Positions 1-11,025 of a DNA stretch of 64,000 nucleotides are shown piece by piece. Each line of letters opens with the position of its first letter. Position 1 is the stretch's first letter. Source of the stretch: Stenotrophomonas bentonitica (GTDB lineage Bacteria > Pseudomonadota > Gammaproteobacteria > Xanthomonadales > Xanthomonadaceae); NCBI RefSeq assembly GCF_013185915.1, contig NZ_JAAZUH010000003.1, positions 186,001 to 250,000 on the forward strand, given 5' to 3'. Position numbers and translations under genes: made by a program. The notes beneath the pieces were generated by a model. That model was given only the letters and a program-made list of their open reading frames with translations, searched no databases and was not told the origin of the DNA.

Positions 1-183
1 GTGCCGGGCAGCACCGCCCCGTCGCGGCCGCTGGTGATCAACCTGCGCGACGACCCGTACCTGGGCGCCTGCGACCGGGTGCTGGAAGTGGTGCCGGCCG
101 ACCCGGCCGCGCGCGAACCGCTGCGCGAGCGCTGGCGCCAGTACAAGGCGCTGGACTTCACCCTGAACAAGTACGACATGTAA
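1..183 (+). CDS. holC: DNA polymerase III subunit chi, C-terminal fragment
   Basis: This is the last 60 codons of the chi subunit of the DNA polymerase III clamp loader, which connects the loader to single-strand binding protein and pairs with psi (HolD). The visible end, with VINLRDDPYLG, a VLEVVPAD segment and the closing KYDM, matches the tail of HolC in Xanthomonadaceae. The frame is open to the first base, so the true start lies outside the window and the GTG at base 1 is not a start. valS follows after 72 bases, the usual holC-valS order in gammaproteobacteria, which supports the call. Confidence 0.85.
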   Translation: MPGSTAPSRPLVINLRDDPYLGACDRVLEVVPADPAAREPLRERWRQYKALDFTLNKYDM

Positions 184-255
184 GCCCGTGCCGGCGCCCT
201 TGATCGGGCCGGCCGGCGCCCTGATCCTTTATTCATTGCCTCCTGGTTGCCCCGC

Positions 256-3081
<2,826 letters not shown>

Positions 3082-3084
3082 GGG

Positions 3085-3582
3085 TTACAACGGCGGCATC
3101 ACCGTGATGTCGCCGTCCACCAGCTCCATCGCCATCACCAGCGCATCCTCGCGTCCGTCCTTGGCCGGGTAATACCGCGGCCGGCGGCCAATCTCATTGA
3201 AGCCTTCGCTGTGGTACAGCGCCACGGCCGGCGTGTTGGACGGGCGCACTTCCAGGAACACACGCTGCGCCCCGTGGTCGCGCGCCAGCTTCACCAGCGC
3301 GCGGAACAGCATCCGCCCCAGGCCACGCGTCTGGCTGTAGGGGTCGATGCATACGTTCAACACATGCGCCTCGTCGGCGGCGATGCTGAGCACGCCGTAG
3401 CCGACCAGCACGCCGTCGTCTTCCATCGCCAACGCCGGATACCCGGCGCGCAGGCAGTCGACGAAGATGCCGCGCGTCCACGGGAACGGGTAGCCGCGCA
3501 GTTCGATCTCCATCACCGCGTCGAGATCGGCCTCGCGCAGCGCGCGCAGCGCCGGCGGGCGCGGCGAGCTGACCGCGCTCAC
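3085..3582 (-). CDS. rimI: Ribosomal protein S18 alanine N-acetyltransferase
   Basis: GNAT-fold enzyme of 165 residues that acetylates the N-terminal alanine of ribosomal protein S18 using acetyl-CoA. The acetyl-CoA loop is the RGLGRMLFRAL segment (Q/R-x-x-G-x-G/A pattern), followed by LEVRPSNTPAVALYHSEGF, which matches RimI of proteobacteria closely. I chose the GTG at 3582. It overlaps the upstream stop in a GTGA arrangement, and the start 39 bases further upstream would add a non-conserved extension. It is the last gene of the minus-strand unit pssA - unknown - rimI, and the tight overlaps suggest translational coupling. Confidence 0.88.
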   Translation of the reverse strand: MSAVSSPRPPALRALREADLDAVMEIELRGYPFPWTRGIFVDCLRAGYPALAMEDDGVLVGYGVLSIAADEAHVLNVCIDPYSQTRGLGRMLFRALVKLARDHGAQRVFLEVRPSNTPAVALYHSEGFNEIGRRPRYYPAKDGREDALVMAMELVDGDITVMPPL

Positions 3583-4055
3583 GCGGTGCCCCGCCTGCGC
3601 AGTGCCCTCAACTGCGGCCACAGCGCGCGCTTGGCGGCCGCGTTGCCGCGCAGTTCGTCCAGGTTCCAGCTGGCCATCAGCGCCTGGGTGTCAGGATCGT
3701 TCGGGTTGCAGCCGGAGGCGCGCAGCAGGGCGATCTGCAGCGGCGGCGGCATGCGCACGGCCGGGCGGCGGGTCCCGGTGCGTGGGGGTGTGGGTGCGGA
3801 CGGTGCTTCGTCAGCAGGGGCGTTGCGGCGCGGCGGCGTGGGCGCGCCGTCGGGTCGGGTGGGGGCTGCGTCCTGACGGGGAGCGGCTTCGTTCAGCCGG
3901 GCAGGGCCCGGCTCTACCGCCGGGATTGCGCCCAGCTCCACCACCGGTTCCGGGGCCGCTTCAATGCTGCCGTCCACGAACACCGTATACCCCATCGCCT
4001 GCAGCCAGGACTGCTGGGCGGGGGTCCACAGCGGCGGGGCGGCCGGGGTGCTCAC
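3579..4055 (-). CDS. Uncharacterised rimI-linked protein, possible divergent HolD (psi)
   Basis: A 158-residue protein of unclear family. The first 30 residues (WTPAQQSWLQAMGYTVFV) look like the chi-binding N-terminus of the polymerase III psi subunit, which has a Trp and Leu-rich helix, then LG/MG-I/Y-x-x-W/F. In many gammaproteobacteria holD sits directly upstream of rimI, as this gene does. A low-complexity Pro/Ala/Arg linker (about residues 45-105) joins this to a helical C-terminus (about 106-158) with GCNPNDPDTQAL. The start is GTG, overlapping the pssA stop as GTGA, and the stop overlaps rimI in the same way. A SMAG palindrome lies in the linker in frame. HolD is an inference; the gene itself is secure by overlap and context. 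Confidence 0.7.
   Translation of the reverse strand: MSTPAAPPLWTPAQQSWLQAMGYTVFVDGSIEAAPEPVVELGAIPAVEPGPARLNEAAPRQDAAPTRPDGAPTPPRRNAPADEAPSAPTPPRTGTRRPAVRMPPPLQIALLRASGCNPNDPDTQALMASWNLDELRGNAAAKRALWPQLRALRRRGTA
3894..3917 (-). repeat. SMAG (GTAG-headed REP) palindrome inside a coding sequence
   Basis: On the minus strand this reads GTAG, then AGCCGGGC-CCT-GCCCGGCT, the stem-loop layout of S. maltophilia GTAG elements. It lies inside the Pro/Ala linker of the gene upstream of rimI and encodes part of AVEPGPARLNEA without breaking the frame. Most such elements lie between genes. Confidence 0.75.
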
Positions 4056-4831
4056 GCGGTCGGCTCGGCCGGCTTGCGGGTGCGCTGCCAGATCCAGCTG
4101 ACCGGGCCGGACAACGCATAGATCACGCCCATCGCGAACAGCACGCGCGGCAGGTCGATGACCATGATCGCAATGGCAATCGGCACCAGCGCCAGCGCCA
4201 GGAACGGCACGCGGTCGGCGCGCGGGCCCTTCTCGCCACCGCCCTTGAAGCTCCAGAAGCGGATCCGGCTGACCATCAGCAGGGCCGCGACCAGGGTCAC
4301 GCCCAACGCCACGTAGCGCAGCTCATTGCCGTCCCAGCCCAGCGCGCCGTCGGCGAAGGCCCACACGAAGGACATCATCAGCCCGGCCGCGGCCGGACTG
4401 GCCAGGCCGATGAACCAGCGCTTGTCGACCACGCTGACCTGGGTGTTGAAGCGGGCCAGGCGCAGCGCCGCGCAGGCCGCATACAGGAAGGCCACCGCCC
4501 AGCCGACCCGGCCCATGATCGGGTCGTCGAACTTCAGCCAGGACAGCGACCAGTGGTACATCACCAGCGCCGGGGCCATGCCGAAGCTGACCAGGTCGGC
4601 CAGCGAGTCGTACTGCACGCCGAACTCGCTGCTGGTGCCGGTCAGCCGGGCCACGCGGCCGTCCAGGCCGTCCATGACCGCGGCCACGAACACCGCGATG
4701 GCGGCATTGACGAAGTCGCCATTGGCGGCGGCGATGATCGCGTAGAACCCCGCGAACAGGCCGGCCGTGGTGAACAGGTTGGGCAACAGGTAAATGCTGC
4801 GCGAGCGCGGCGGGGGTTTCATCTGATCCAT
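4052..4831 (-). CDS. pssA: CDP-diacylglycerol--serine O-phosphatidyltransferase
   Basis: Inner-membrane enzyme of 259 residues that makes phosphatidylserine, the precursor of phosphatidylethanolamine, from CDP-diacylglycerol and serine. The CDP-alcohol phosphatidyltransferase signature is complete: D54-x2-D57-G58-x2-A61-R62-x8-G71-x3-D75-x3-D79. About seven to eight hydrophobic segments follow the N-terminal YLLPNLFT. A second ATG three codons in (4822) is an alternative start. The stop overlaps the next gene's GTG, so this heads a three-gene unit with the psi-like gene and rimI. Confidence 0.93.
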   Translation of the reverse strand: MDQMKPPPRSRSIYLLPNLFTTAGLFAGFYAIIAAANGDFVNAAIAVFVAAVMDGLDGRVARLTGTSSEFGVQYDSLADLVSFGMAPALVMYHWSLSWLKFDDPIMGRVGWAVAFLYAACAALRLARFNTQVSVVDKRWFIGLASPAAAGLMMSFVWAFADGALGWDGNELRYVALGVTLVAALLMVSRIRFWSFKGGGEKGPRADRVPFLALALVPIAIAIMVIDLPRVLFAMGVIYALSGPVSWIWQRTRKPAEPTA

Positions 4832-4933
4832 GCGGCCAGTTTAGTGGCTGCGGCCCGGTTTGGGGGGAGGCTTGCCAGCGCCGGGCGGGAATGCTGCAAT
4901 CGCGCACCTGACCCCTTGCTGCCCGGAGTTGCC

Positions 4934-5314
4934 ATGCGTGCCCTGCCCCTCGTGTGCTGCCTGCTGCTCGTCAGCGCAACGGCCAGCGCCGGAAACGTCT
5001 ACAAGTGGAAGGATGCCAATGGCGTCACCCAGTACTCGGAGAAGCCGCCGACCGGCCAGAACGCCGAGCAGCGCCAGATCCAGAGCCGCGACCCGGCCGC
5101 CGGCAGCACCGCGGCCAAGGCAGCCGCGCCTGCCGACTCGACCGACTGCACCAATGCCCGCAACAATCTGACCCTGCTCAATGGCAAGGGCGATGTGATG
5201 CAGGACACCGACGGCGACGGCAAGCCGGACAAGGCGCTGGACGCAGACCAGCGCACCGCCCAGAAGGGCCTGGCTGAAGCCGCCATCAAGGCGTACTGCA
5301 AGCCGGCGGCCTGA
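4934..5314 (+). CDS. DUF4124 domain-containing exported protein
   Basis: A 126-residue secreted protein. It has a Sec signal peptide ([14 protein letters not shown], cleavage near residue 19-20) followed at once by the DUF4124 motif [19 protein letters not shown], a small beta domain common in envelope proteins of gammaproteobacteria. The rest holds an Ala/Thr-rich linker and a segment [13 protein letters not shown] resembling a calcium-binding Asp-rich loop. Two Cys (in TDCTN and AYCKP) could form a disulfide. The ATG has GGAG nine bases upstream. Function unknown. It sits alone between divergent pssA and proS. Confidence 0.85.
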   Translation: MRALPLVCCLLLVSATASAGNVYKWKDANGVTQYSEKPPTGQNAEQRQIQSRDPAAGSTAAKAAAPADSTDCTNARNNLTLLNGKGDVMQDTDGDGKPDKALDADQRTAQKGLAEAAIKAYCKPAA

Positions 5315-5375
5315 CAGGCCATATCCGGGAGGGTCGTGTCAGAATATCGGTTTCCGCCGTTCAGCGAAGCCGACG

Positions 5376-7067
5376 ATGCGCCTCTCCCAGTTCCACCTGC
5401 GTACCACCAAGGAAACCCCCAGCGATGCCGAGCTCACCAGCCACCGGCTGATGCTGCGCGCGGGCATGATCCGCAAGCTGGCCTCGGGGCTGTACATCTG
5501 GTCGCCGCTGGGCCTGCGCGTGCTGCGCAAGGTCGAGCGCATCGTGCGCGAGGAAATGGAAAATGCCGGCGCGGTGGAATTCCAGGTGCCGACCATCCAG
5601 CCCAAGGAACTGTGGGAAGCCACTGGCCGCTGGGAAAAGTTCGGCCCGCAGCTGCTCAAGATCAAGGACCGCAAGGAGCAGGTGTTCTGCTACAGCCCCA
5701 CCGCTGAAGAGGCCGCGGCCGATTTCGCGCGCCAGGAGCTGTCCAGCTACAAGCAGCTGCCGGTCAACTTCTTCCAGATCCAGACCAAGTTCCGCGACGA
5801 GATCCGCCCGCGCTTCGGCGTGATGCGCGCGCGCGAGTTCCTGATGAAGGACGCCTACTCCTTCCACCTGGACGACGACTGCCTGGTGCGCGAGTACGAG
5901 AACATGAAGGCCGCCTACGCCCGCGTGTTCACCCGCCTGGGCCTGGACTTCCGCATGGTGCAGGCCGACTCCGGCGCGATCGGCGGCGATGCCTCGCAGG
6001 AATTCCACGTGATCGCCGACTCGGGCGAAGACGCGCTGGTGTTCTCCACCGGCTCGGACTACGCGGCCAACATGGAAGCGGCAGTGGCGGCAGAGCCTGC
6101 CCCGCGCGCGGCCGCCAGCGAAGCACTGCGCAAGGTCGAAACCCCCACCCAGAAGACCTGCGAGGCGGTTGCCGCCATGCTCGGCCTGGGCCTGGAGCGC
6201 ACCGTGAAGTCGGTCGCGATCATGACCGAGGCCGGCTTCGTGCTGGCGCTGGTGCGCGGCGACCACGAGGTCAATGAAATCAAGCTGGGCAAGGTGGACG
6301 GCCTGCAGGGCTACCGCATGGCCGGCGAAGCGGAAATCGCCACGCACCTGGGCAGCGAGCCGGGCTTCCTGGGCCCGCTCAGCCCGGCCAAGCCGATCCG
6401 CATCGTGGCCGATCGCGACGTTGCGGCCATGGCCGACTTCGTGGTCGGTGCCAATGAAGTCGGTTTCCACATTGCCGGCGTGAACTGGGGTCGCGACCTG
6501 CCCGAGCCGGAAGTGGCCGACATCCGCAACGCGAAGGAAGGCGACCGCGCCGCCGACGGTGGCGAACTGCGCGTGGCCCGTGGCATCGAAGTGGGCCATG
6601 TGTTCCAGCTCGGCCGCCAGTATGCGCAGGCCCTCAATGCCACCGTGCTGGACGAGAACGGCAAGGCGCAGGTGATGGCGATGGGCTGCTACGGCATCGG
6701 CATTTCCCGCATCGTCGCTGCAGCGATTGAGCAGAACCATGACGATGCCGGCATTATCTGGCCGGACGCGATGGCGCCGTGGCAGGTGGTGGTGTGCGTG
6801 ATCAATCCGAAGCAGGACGAAAGCGTTTCCACTGCCGCCGCCGAACTGCTGGCGGAACTGCAGGCCGCCGGCCTGGATGCGGCGCTGGACGACCGTGGCC
6901 TGCGCCCGGGCAACATGTTCGCCGACATCGAATTGATCGGCGTGCCGCACCGCGTGGTGGTGTCCGAACGCGGCCTGGCGGCCGGGACCTTCGAATACCG
7001 TGCCCGCAGCGCCAGCGAAGCGGAAAGCCTGGACCGCGCTGGGTTGATGGCCAAGCTGACGAAATGA
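5376..7067 (+). CDS. proS: Proline--tRNA ligase
   Basis: Class II synthetase of 563 residues, bacterial type, that charges tRNA-Pro. It opens with [15 protein letters not shown] and [17 protein letters not shown], standard for bacterial ProRS. Class II motif 2 is around [17 protein letters not shown]. Between about residues 230 and 390 lies the YbaK-type editing domain, which removes alanine from tRNA-Pro. Motif 3 and the anticodon-binding domain follow, with [12 protein letters not shown]. Length is normal. A hairpin terminator lies just after the stop. Confidence 0.97.
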   Translation: MRLSQFHLRTTKETPSDAELTSHRLMLRAGMIRKLASGLYIWSPLGLRVLRKVERIVREEMENAGAVEFQVPTIQPKELWEATGRWEKFGPQLLKIKDRKEQVFCYSPTAEEAAADFARQELSSYKQLPVNFFQIQTKFRDEIRPRFGVMRAREFLMKDAYSFHLDDDCLVREYENMKAAYARVFTRLGLDFRMVQADSGAIGGDASQEFHVIADSGEDALVFSTGSDYAANMEAAVAAEPAPRAAASEALRKVETPTQKTCEAVAAMLGLGLERTVKSVAIMTEAGFVLALVRGDHEVNEIKLGKVDGLQGYRMAGEAEIATHLGSEPGFLGPLSPAKPIRIVADRDVAAMADFVVGANEVGFHIAGVNWGRDLPEPEVADIRNAKEGDRAADGGELRVARGIEVGHVFQLGRQYAQALNATVLDENGKAQVMAMGCYGIGISRIVAAAIEQNHDDAGIIWPDAMAPWQVVVCVINPKQDESVSTAAAELLAELQAAGLDAALDDRGLRPGNMFADIELIGVPHRVVVSERGLAAGTFEYRARSASEAESLDRAGLMAKLTK

Positions 7068-7073
7068 TGACGG

Positions 7074-7101
7074 ATGCCGGGTGAAAGACCCCGGCATTTA
7101 A
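7074..7101 (+). terminator. Rho-independent terminator after proS
   Basis: An 8-bp perfect stem (ATGCCGGG with CCCGGCAT) with an 8-base loop, followed by TTTAATTG. It lies seven bases past the proS stop. Confidence 0.75.
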
Positions 7102-7220
7102 TTGTCCCATTTCCATTGATTATTCCTACAAGCTGTGCATGCGGCAAATGAGAATGTATGCTGTTGCCGATGCCAGGGACTGGCCACACCCGTCCTTCTT
7201 TCTAGATTCCGGAGTAGTTG

Positions 7221-7595
7221 ATGAGTATTGACCTGAGTGGTTTGTCTGCCAAAGAGCTGGGCGCCCTGATCAAGAACGCCAAGAAGCAGCAGACCATCGT
7301 CGCAAAGCGTCCGGCCCTCACCAAGGTCCGCGCCCAGTTGAGCAAGCTGGCCAAGGCCAACGGCTACACCCTGGAAGAAGTGGCGGGCGTTGCGGCCCCC
7401 ACCCGCGGCCGCGCCGCCAAGGCGACCAAGGCCGCCCCGGCCAAGGCCGTGCGCAAGCTCGGCAAGGTGGCCCCGAAGTACCGCAACCCGGCCAACCCCA
7501 AGGAAACCTGGACCGGCCGTGGCAAGCAGCCGCGCTGGCTGGCCGCGCACACCACCAAGGGCAAGAAGCTGGAAGATTTCCTGATCAAGAAGTAA
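7221..7595 (+). CDS. H-NS family nucleoid-associated protein
   Basis: A small, very basic protein of 124 residues. The N-terminus is helical (dimerisation region), the middle is Ala/Lys-rich like a histone tail (KATKAAPAKAVRKLGK), and the C-terminus carries the H-NS DNA-binding signature YRNPANPKETWTGRGKQP, with the GRGKQP loop that reads AT-rich minor grooves, then W-L. This fits the H-NS/XrvA-like proteins of Xanthomonadaceae, which silence horizontally acquired DNA. The ATG at 7221 has GGAG eight bases upstream; a TTG one codon earlier is less likely. The 150 bases upstream are AT-rich, with a possible extended -10 (TATGCT at 7157-7162). It may act on the AT-richer LPS region here, but that is only an inference. 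Confidence 0.9.
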   Translation: MSIDLSGLSAKELGALIKNAKKQQTIVAKRPALTKVRAQLSKLAKANGYTLEEVAGVAAPTRGRAAKATKAAPAKAVRKLGKVAPKYRNPANPKETWTGRGKQPRWLAAHTTKGKKLEDFLIKK

Positions 7596-7624
7596 GCGGC
7601 GCGCCGATGGCGCACGCATTGAAG

Positions 7625-7651
7625 ACGCCGGCGGGATGCCGGCGTTTTTTT
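7625..7651 (+). terminator. Rho-independent terminator after the H-NS-like gene
   Basis: A stem ACGCCGGC / GCCGGCGT with a 5-base loop, followed by seven T. It lies about 30 bases after the stop and is a textbook intrinsic terminator. Confidence 0.9.
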
Positions 7652-7687
7652 ATGTCCGCCCCAATGTGTTTTTGCGCAAATCCAAGC

Positions 7688-7711
7688 GTAGAGACACGCC
7701 ATGCGTGTCCC
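7688..7711 (+). repeat. SMAG element
   Basis: GTAG followed by the palindrome AGACACGCC-A-TGCGTGTC. The same core recurs at 55387 and 62224, and inverted near 62179. It lies in the gap between the H-NS terminator and the ThrE gene end. Confidence 0.8.
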
Positions 7712-7729
7712 ACGGAAACTCTCAGAAAC

Positions 7730-8989
7730 TCACAGATTCTTTCGCGCCGGGAACAACAGATTACCGAACAACAACCCCGCCACCAGCGCCATCACCACGT
7801 TCAACACCGTCATCAGCACCACCTGCCCCGCGCTCATGTCCTGCTGCTGCACCAGGGTCAGCACCCCGCGCAGACTGGTACTGCCCGGCACCAGCATGAT
7901 GATGCCGGGCAAGCGGATGATCGCGCCCGGACGCTGCACCAGCCGCCCGAACAGATTGCCGGCCGCGGTCATCACCATCGCCGACATGAAAATCCCCGCC
8001 GGCATGCCCCACGCCTGCCCGGCGAATTTCGAGATCGCATACCCGGCAACAGACGCGGCAATTACCCACGGGTAATCGCGGCGACTGGCCTTGAACAGCA
8101 TCGCGAACGCGAATGCCGCCACCAGCAGCGCGCTCCATTCCACCCAGGCGTCCTGCGGGCGCGAGGCGCGCACCAGTGGGTCCAGGCCGATGATGCCCGA
8201 CAGCGTCACCGCGATTACCGCGCCCACGGTCAATTTCAGAATGGTGGTGATCGCGCCCGCAAAACGCGCCGTGCCCGACACCCAGTGCTGGCTGGCCAGT
8301 TCGTTCACCGCGTTGGTCAACGACATGCCGGGCAGCATCACCACCAGCGAGGCGATGATCACCGTGTTGAGGTTCAGCGCGCCCACGAACGAAGCCACCA
8401 GCGCCGCCACGGTGCCGGCCAGCAAAGCGGCCAGCGCCTCGCTCGCCTCGCGGCTGGCCGGGCGGCGGTCGGTGACCAGCGTCATCAGGCCGATCAGCAG
8501 CCCGATCACCCCGGCCGTAGCGATGTCCAGCCACGGCAGTTTCCACAGCCCGGCCACGCCGGCCGCACCCAGGCTGTAGGACAGGATCATGCGGATCTTT
8601 CCGCGCCGGCCGGGGTCCTTGTCCAGTTGCCGCAGTGCGGTATGGCCCTGGGCAATGCTCATGGTGCCGTTGGCCACCGCGTCGGTGATCTGGTCGGCAA
8701 TGCTGAGTTTGTGCAGGTCGTTTTCGCCCGGGGCCAACCGGATCACGCGCGTGATGTCCGACGAACCGATCGCCTTGGTCGGGTCGCTGAAGCTCAGGAT
8801 CAGCCCGGTCGGATTCGACCAGGGCTCGCAGTCCAGGTCCAGCCGCTGCGCCAGCGCCACCACCGCGGCCTCCAGCCGCTGGGCGGTGGTGCCGTAGCTG
8901 TGCAGCCGCCCGGCGATTTCGGACACGAAGGCCACCCGCTGTGCGTAGGTGGCCGGAGGGGTTGCAATGGCGGGTGCGTCGGCAGACAT
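7730..8989 (-). CDS. Threonine/serine exporter family protein (ThrE type)
   Basis: Inner-membrane protein of 419 residues with the two-part ThrE layout. An N-terminal soluble half (about residues 1-130) carries a hydrophobic GRLHSYGTTAQRLE segment. A membrane half follows with ten or so hydrophobic segments, including GLLIGLMTLV, VVMLPGMSLTNAVNEL and LPGIIMLVPGSTSLRG, all conserved in the DUF1212/DUF3815 families. Members export threonine and serine by proton antiport; the substrate here is not proven. The start MSADAPAIATP is the likely one. The long upstream extension of the same frame overlaps the divergent mlaE-like gene and is not coding. Confidence 0.85.
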   Translation of the reverse strand: MSADAPAIATPPATYAQRVAFVSEIAGRLHSYGTTAQRLEAAVVALAQRLDLDCEPWSNPTGLILSFSDPTKAIGSSDITRVIRLAPGENDLHKLSIADQITDAVANGTMSIAQGHTALRQLDKDPGRRGKIRMILSYSLGAAGVAGLWKLPWLDIATAGVIGLLIGLMTLVTDRRPASREASEALAALLAGTVAALVASFVGALNLNTVIIASLVVMLPGMSLTNAVNELASQHWVSGTARFAGAITTILKLTVGAVIAVTLSGIIGLDPLVRASRPQDAWVEWSALLVAAFAFAMLFKASRRDYPWVIAASVAGYAISKFAGQAWGMPAGIFMSAMVMTAAGNLFGRLVQRPGAIIRLPGIIMLVPGSTSLRGVLTLVQQQDMSAGQVVLMTVLNVVMALVAGLLFGNLLFPARKNL

Positions 8990-9016
8990 GCGGCGTAGTA
9001 TTACCCGCATCTCGAG

Positions 9017-9039
9017 AGCCGGCCAGCGGCCGGCACTAC
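9017..9039 (-). repeat. SMAG element
   Basis: On the minus strand it reads GTAG then TGCCGGCC-GCT-GGCCGGCT, a perfect 8-bp-stem palindrome. It lies in the short divergent gap between the ThrE-type gene and the mlaE-like gene, so it is close to two promoters. Confidence 0.8.
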
Positions 9040-9079
9040 GGGGCGTACACGTAGACAGGTTATGCTGCGTGGAGACGCC

Positions 9080-10192
9080 ATGACGCCCGACAACGCCCCC
9101 CACCTCGAACAGGATCCACAGGACCCCGGCAAGATCCGGTTGTCCGGTCAGTGGACGTTGCGCACCGCGCTGGACGCGGCCGAAGCGCTGCGCGCGGCGC
9201 CGGAAACCGTTACCGGCATCGACGCCAGCGGCATTACCCAGCTGGACTCGGCCGGCGTGCTGCAGGTGCTGCGCGTGGCCCATCGCGCCGACTTGGGCGA
9301 AGACGCACTGACCTTCCGCGAGGAGCACCGCGCGCTGGTCTGCACCATCGAAGAGGTCGCCGACGACCGGCCCAAGGCCAAGCGCGACTTCGGCGTGCTG
9401 GCCGCGCTGGAGCGCCTGGGCGTCAGCGTGCATGCCACCGCCCACAACATCGTGGCGCTGGCCAGCTTCCTCGGCGAGAACCTGGTCAAGGCCGGACGCC
9501 TGATCCGCGAGCCGCGTCGTTTCCGGCTCACTGCGACCGTGCACCACATGGAACAGGTCGGCCTGGACGCGGTGCCGCTGGTGGCGCTGCTGTCCTATCT
9601 GGTCGGTGCGGTGATCGCATTCCTCGGCTCGACCATCCTGCGCGACTTCGGCGCTGAGATCTACGTGGTCGAACTGGTCAGCATCGCCTTCCTGCGCGAA
9701 TTCGCGGTGCTGCTCACCGCGATCGTGCTGGCCGGCCGCACCGCCAGCGCATTCACCGCGCAGATCGGCTCGATGAAGGCGCGCGAGGAGATCGACGCGA
9801 TCCAGACCCTTGGCCTGGACCCGGTGGACCTGCTGGTGCTGCCGCGCCTGATCGCGCTGCTGGTCACCCTGCCGCTGTTGACTTTCATCGCGATGATCGC
9901 CGGCCTGGCCGGCGGCGTTACCGTCGGCGCGTTCGACCTGGACATCCCGCCGCAGATGTACCTGGCGCGCCTTCACGACACCATCGAAGTGCGGCACATG
10001 CTGGTCGGCCTGTCCAAGGCGCCGGTGTTCGCCGCGGTGATCGGCCTGATCGGCTGCCTGGAAGGCCTGAAGGTGGAAGGCACCGCGCAATCGGTGGGCG
10101 AACGCACCACCTCCAGCGTGGTGCAGACCATCTCGCTGGTGATCATCATCGACGCGTTCGCCGCGTTGTGGTTCATGCACATGGATTGGTGA
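9080..10192 (+). CDS. mlaE: MlaE-family ABC permease with N-terminal STAS domain
   Basis: Permease of an ABC lipid transporter of the MCE/Mla type, 370 residues. The first 100 or so residues form a STAS-like domain (GIDASGITQLDSAGVLQVL), and the permease part starts near residue 150. It carries the MlaE hallmarks FLREFAVLLTAIVLAGRTASAF, an EEIDAIQTLGLDP coupling helix and PRLIALLVTLPLLT. The ATG at 9080 has GGAG nine bases upstream; an ATG at 9062 is the alternative. It heads a four-gene operon and overlaps the ATPase gene by one base (TGATG). The fused STAS domain stands in for the separate MlaB of E. coli. Confidence 0.9.
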   Translation: MTPDNAPHLEQDPQDPGKIRLSGQWTLRTALDAAEALRAAPETVTGIDASGITQLDSAGVLQVLRVAHRADLGEDALTFREEHRALVCTIEEVADDRPKAKRDFGVLAALERLGVSVHATAHNIVALASFLGENLVKAGRLIREPRRFRLTATVHHMEQVGLDAVPLVALLSYLVGAVIAFLGSTILRDFGAEIYVVELVSIAFLREFAVLLTAIVLAGRTASAFTAQIGSMKAREEIDAIQTLGLDPVDLLVLPRLIALLVTLPLLTFIAMIAGLAGGVTVGAFDLDIPPQMYLARLHDTIEVRHMLVGLSKAPVFAAVIGLIGCLEGLKVEGTAQSVGERTTSSVVQTISLVIIIDAFAALWFMHMDW

Positions 10193-11022
10193 TGACGACC
10201 ACGGCCGCCCCTGAAGAAGACACCCGCACCGAACTGGCCGACGAGGCCGGGCTGGCGATCCGCGTGCGCGGGCTCACCAACCGGTTCGGCAGCCAGACCG
10301 TGCACGACGGGCTGGACCTGGACGTGCGTCGCGGCGAGATCCTCGGCGTGGTCGGTGGCTCGGGTACCGGCAAGTCGGTGCTGATGCGCAGCATCCTCGG
10401 CCTGCGTCATCCGGACGAAGGCCAGATCGAAGTGCTCGGCGTGGACGCGCGTTCGGAGAACCGTGCCGACCGCCTGCATATCGAACGCAACACCGGCGTG
10501 CTGTTCCAGGACGGCGCGCTGTTCTCGTCCATGACCGTGGGCGAAAACGTGCAGGTGCCGCTGAAGGAACACCACGGCGAGCTGCCCGAGCGCTGGCATT
10601 ACGAGCTGGCCCTGCTCAAGGTGAAGCTGGCCGGCCTGCCCGCAGATGCGATCAACAAGCTGCCCTCGCAGCTGTCCGGCGGCATGCGCAAGCGCGCCGG
10701 CCTGGCCCGTGCGCTGGCGCTGGACCCGCCACTGCTGTTCCTGGACGAACCCACCGCCGGGCTCGACCCGATCGGCGCGGCCGCCTTCGACCGCCTGATC
10801 AAGACCCTGCAGGAAGCGCTCGGCCTGACCGTGATGCTGATCACCCACGACCTGGACACGCTGTATGCCATCTGCGACCGCGTGGCGGTACTGGCCGACC
10901 AGAAGGTGATCGCCACCGCGCCGCTGCACGAGATCGAACAACTGGACCATCCGTGGATCCAGGAATATTTCCACGGACCGCGCGCGCGTGCTGCACGCGA
11001 CGCAAAGCAGAAGAGCGAGTAA
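10192..11022 (+). CDS. mlaF: MlaF-type ABC transporter ATP-binding protein
   Basis: ATPase of the same transporter, 276 residues. It has Walker A GGSGTGKS, signature LSGGMRKR and Walker B LLFLDEPTAGLDP, followed by the His switch in ITHDLDT. It pairs with the upstream permease to move phospholipids between inner membrane and periplasm. The N-terminal 20 residues are acidic and not conserved. The start ATG shares a base with the mlaE stop. Confidence 0.93.
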   Translation: MTTTAAPEEDTRTELADEAGLAIRVRGLTNRFGSQTVHDGLDLDVRRGEILGVVGGSGTGKSVLMRSILGLRHPDEGQIEVLGVDARSENRADRLHIERNTGVLFQDGALFSSMTVGENVQVPLKEHHGELPERWHYELALLKVKLAGLPADAINKLPSQLSGGMRKRAGLARALALDPPLLFLDEPTAGLDPIGAAAFDRLIKTLQEALGLTVMLITHDLDTLYAICDRVAVLADQKVIATAPLHEIEQLDHPWIQEYFHGPRARAARDAKQKSE

Positions 11023-11025
11023 GCC

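Noticed and set aside
3601..4930. Large plus-strand open frame running from the rimI region to the DUF4124 gene
   Set aside because: Only its last 126 codons encode the DUF4124 protein; the rest is antisense to pssA and the rimI-linked gene.
8990..10180. Upstream extension of the ThrE-type frame across mlaE
   Set aside because: It is antisense to a clear MlaE permease and the sequence is low-complexity; the gene starts at 8989.
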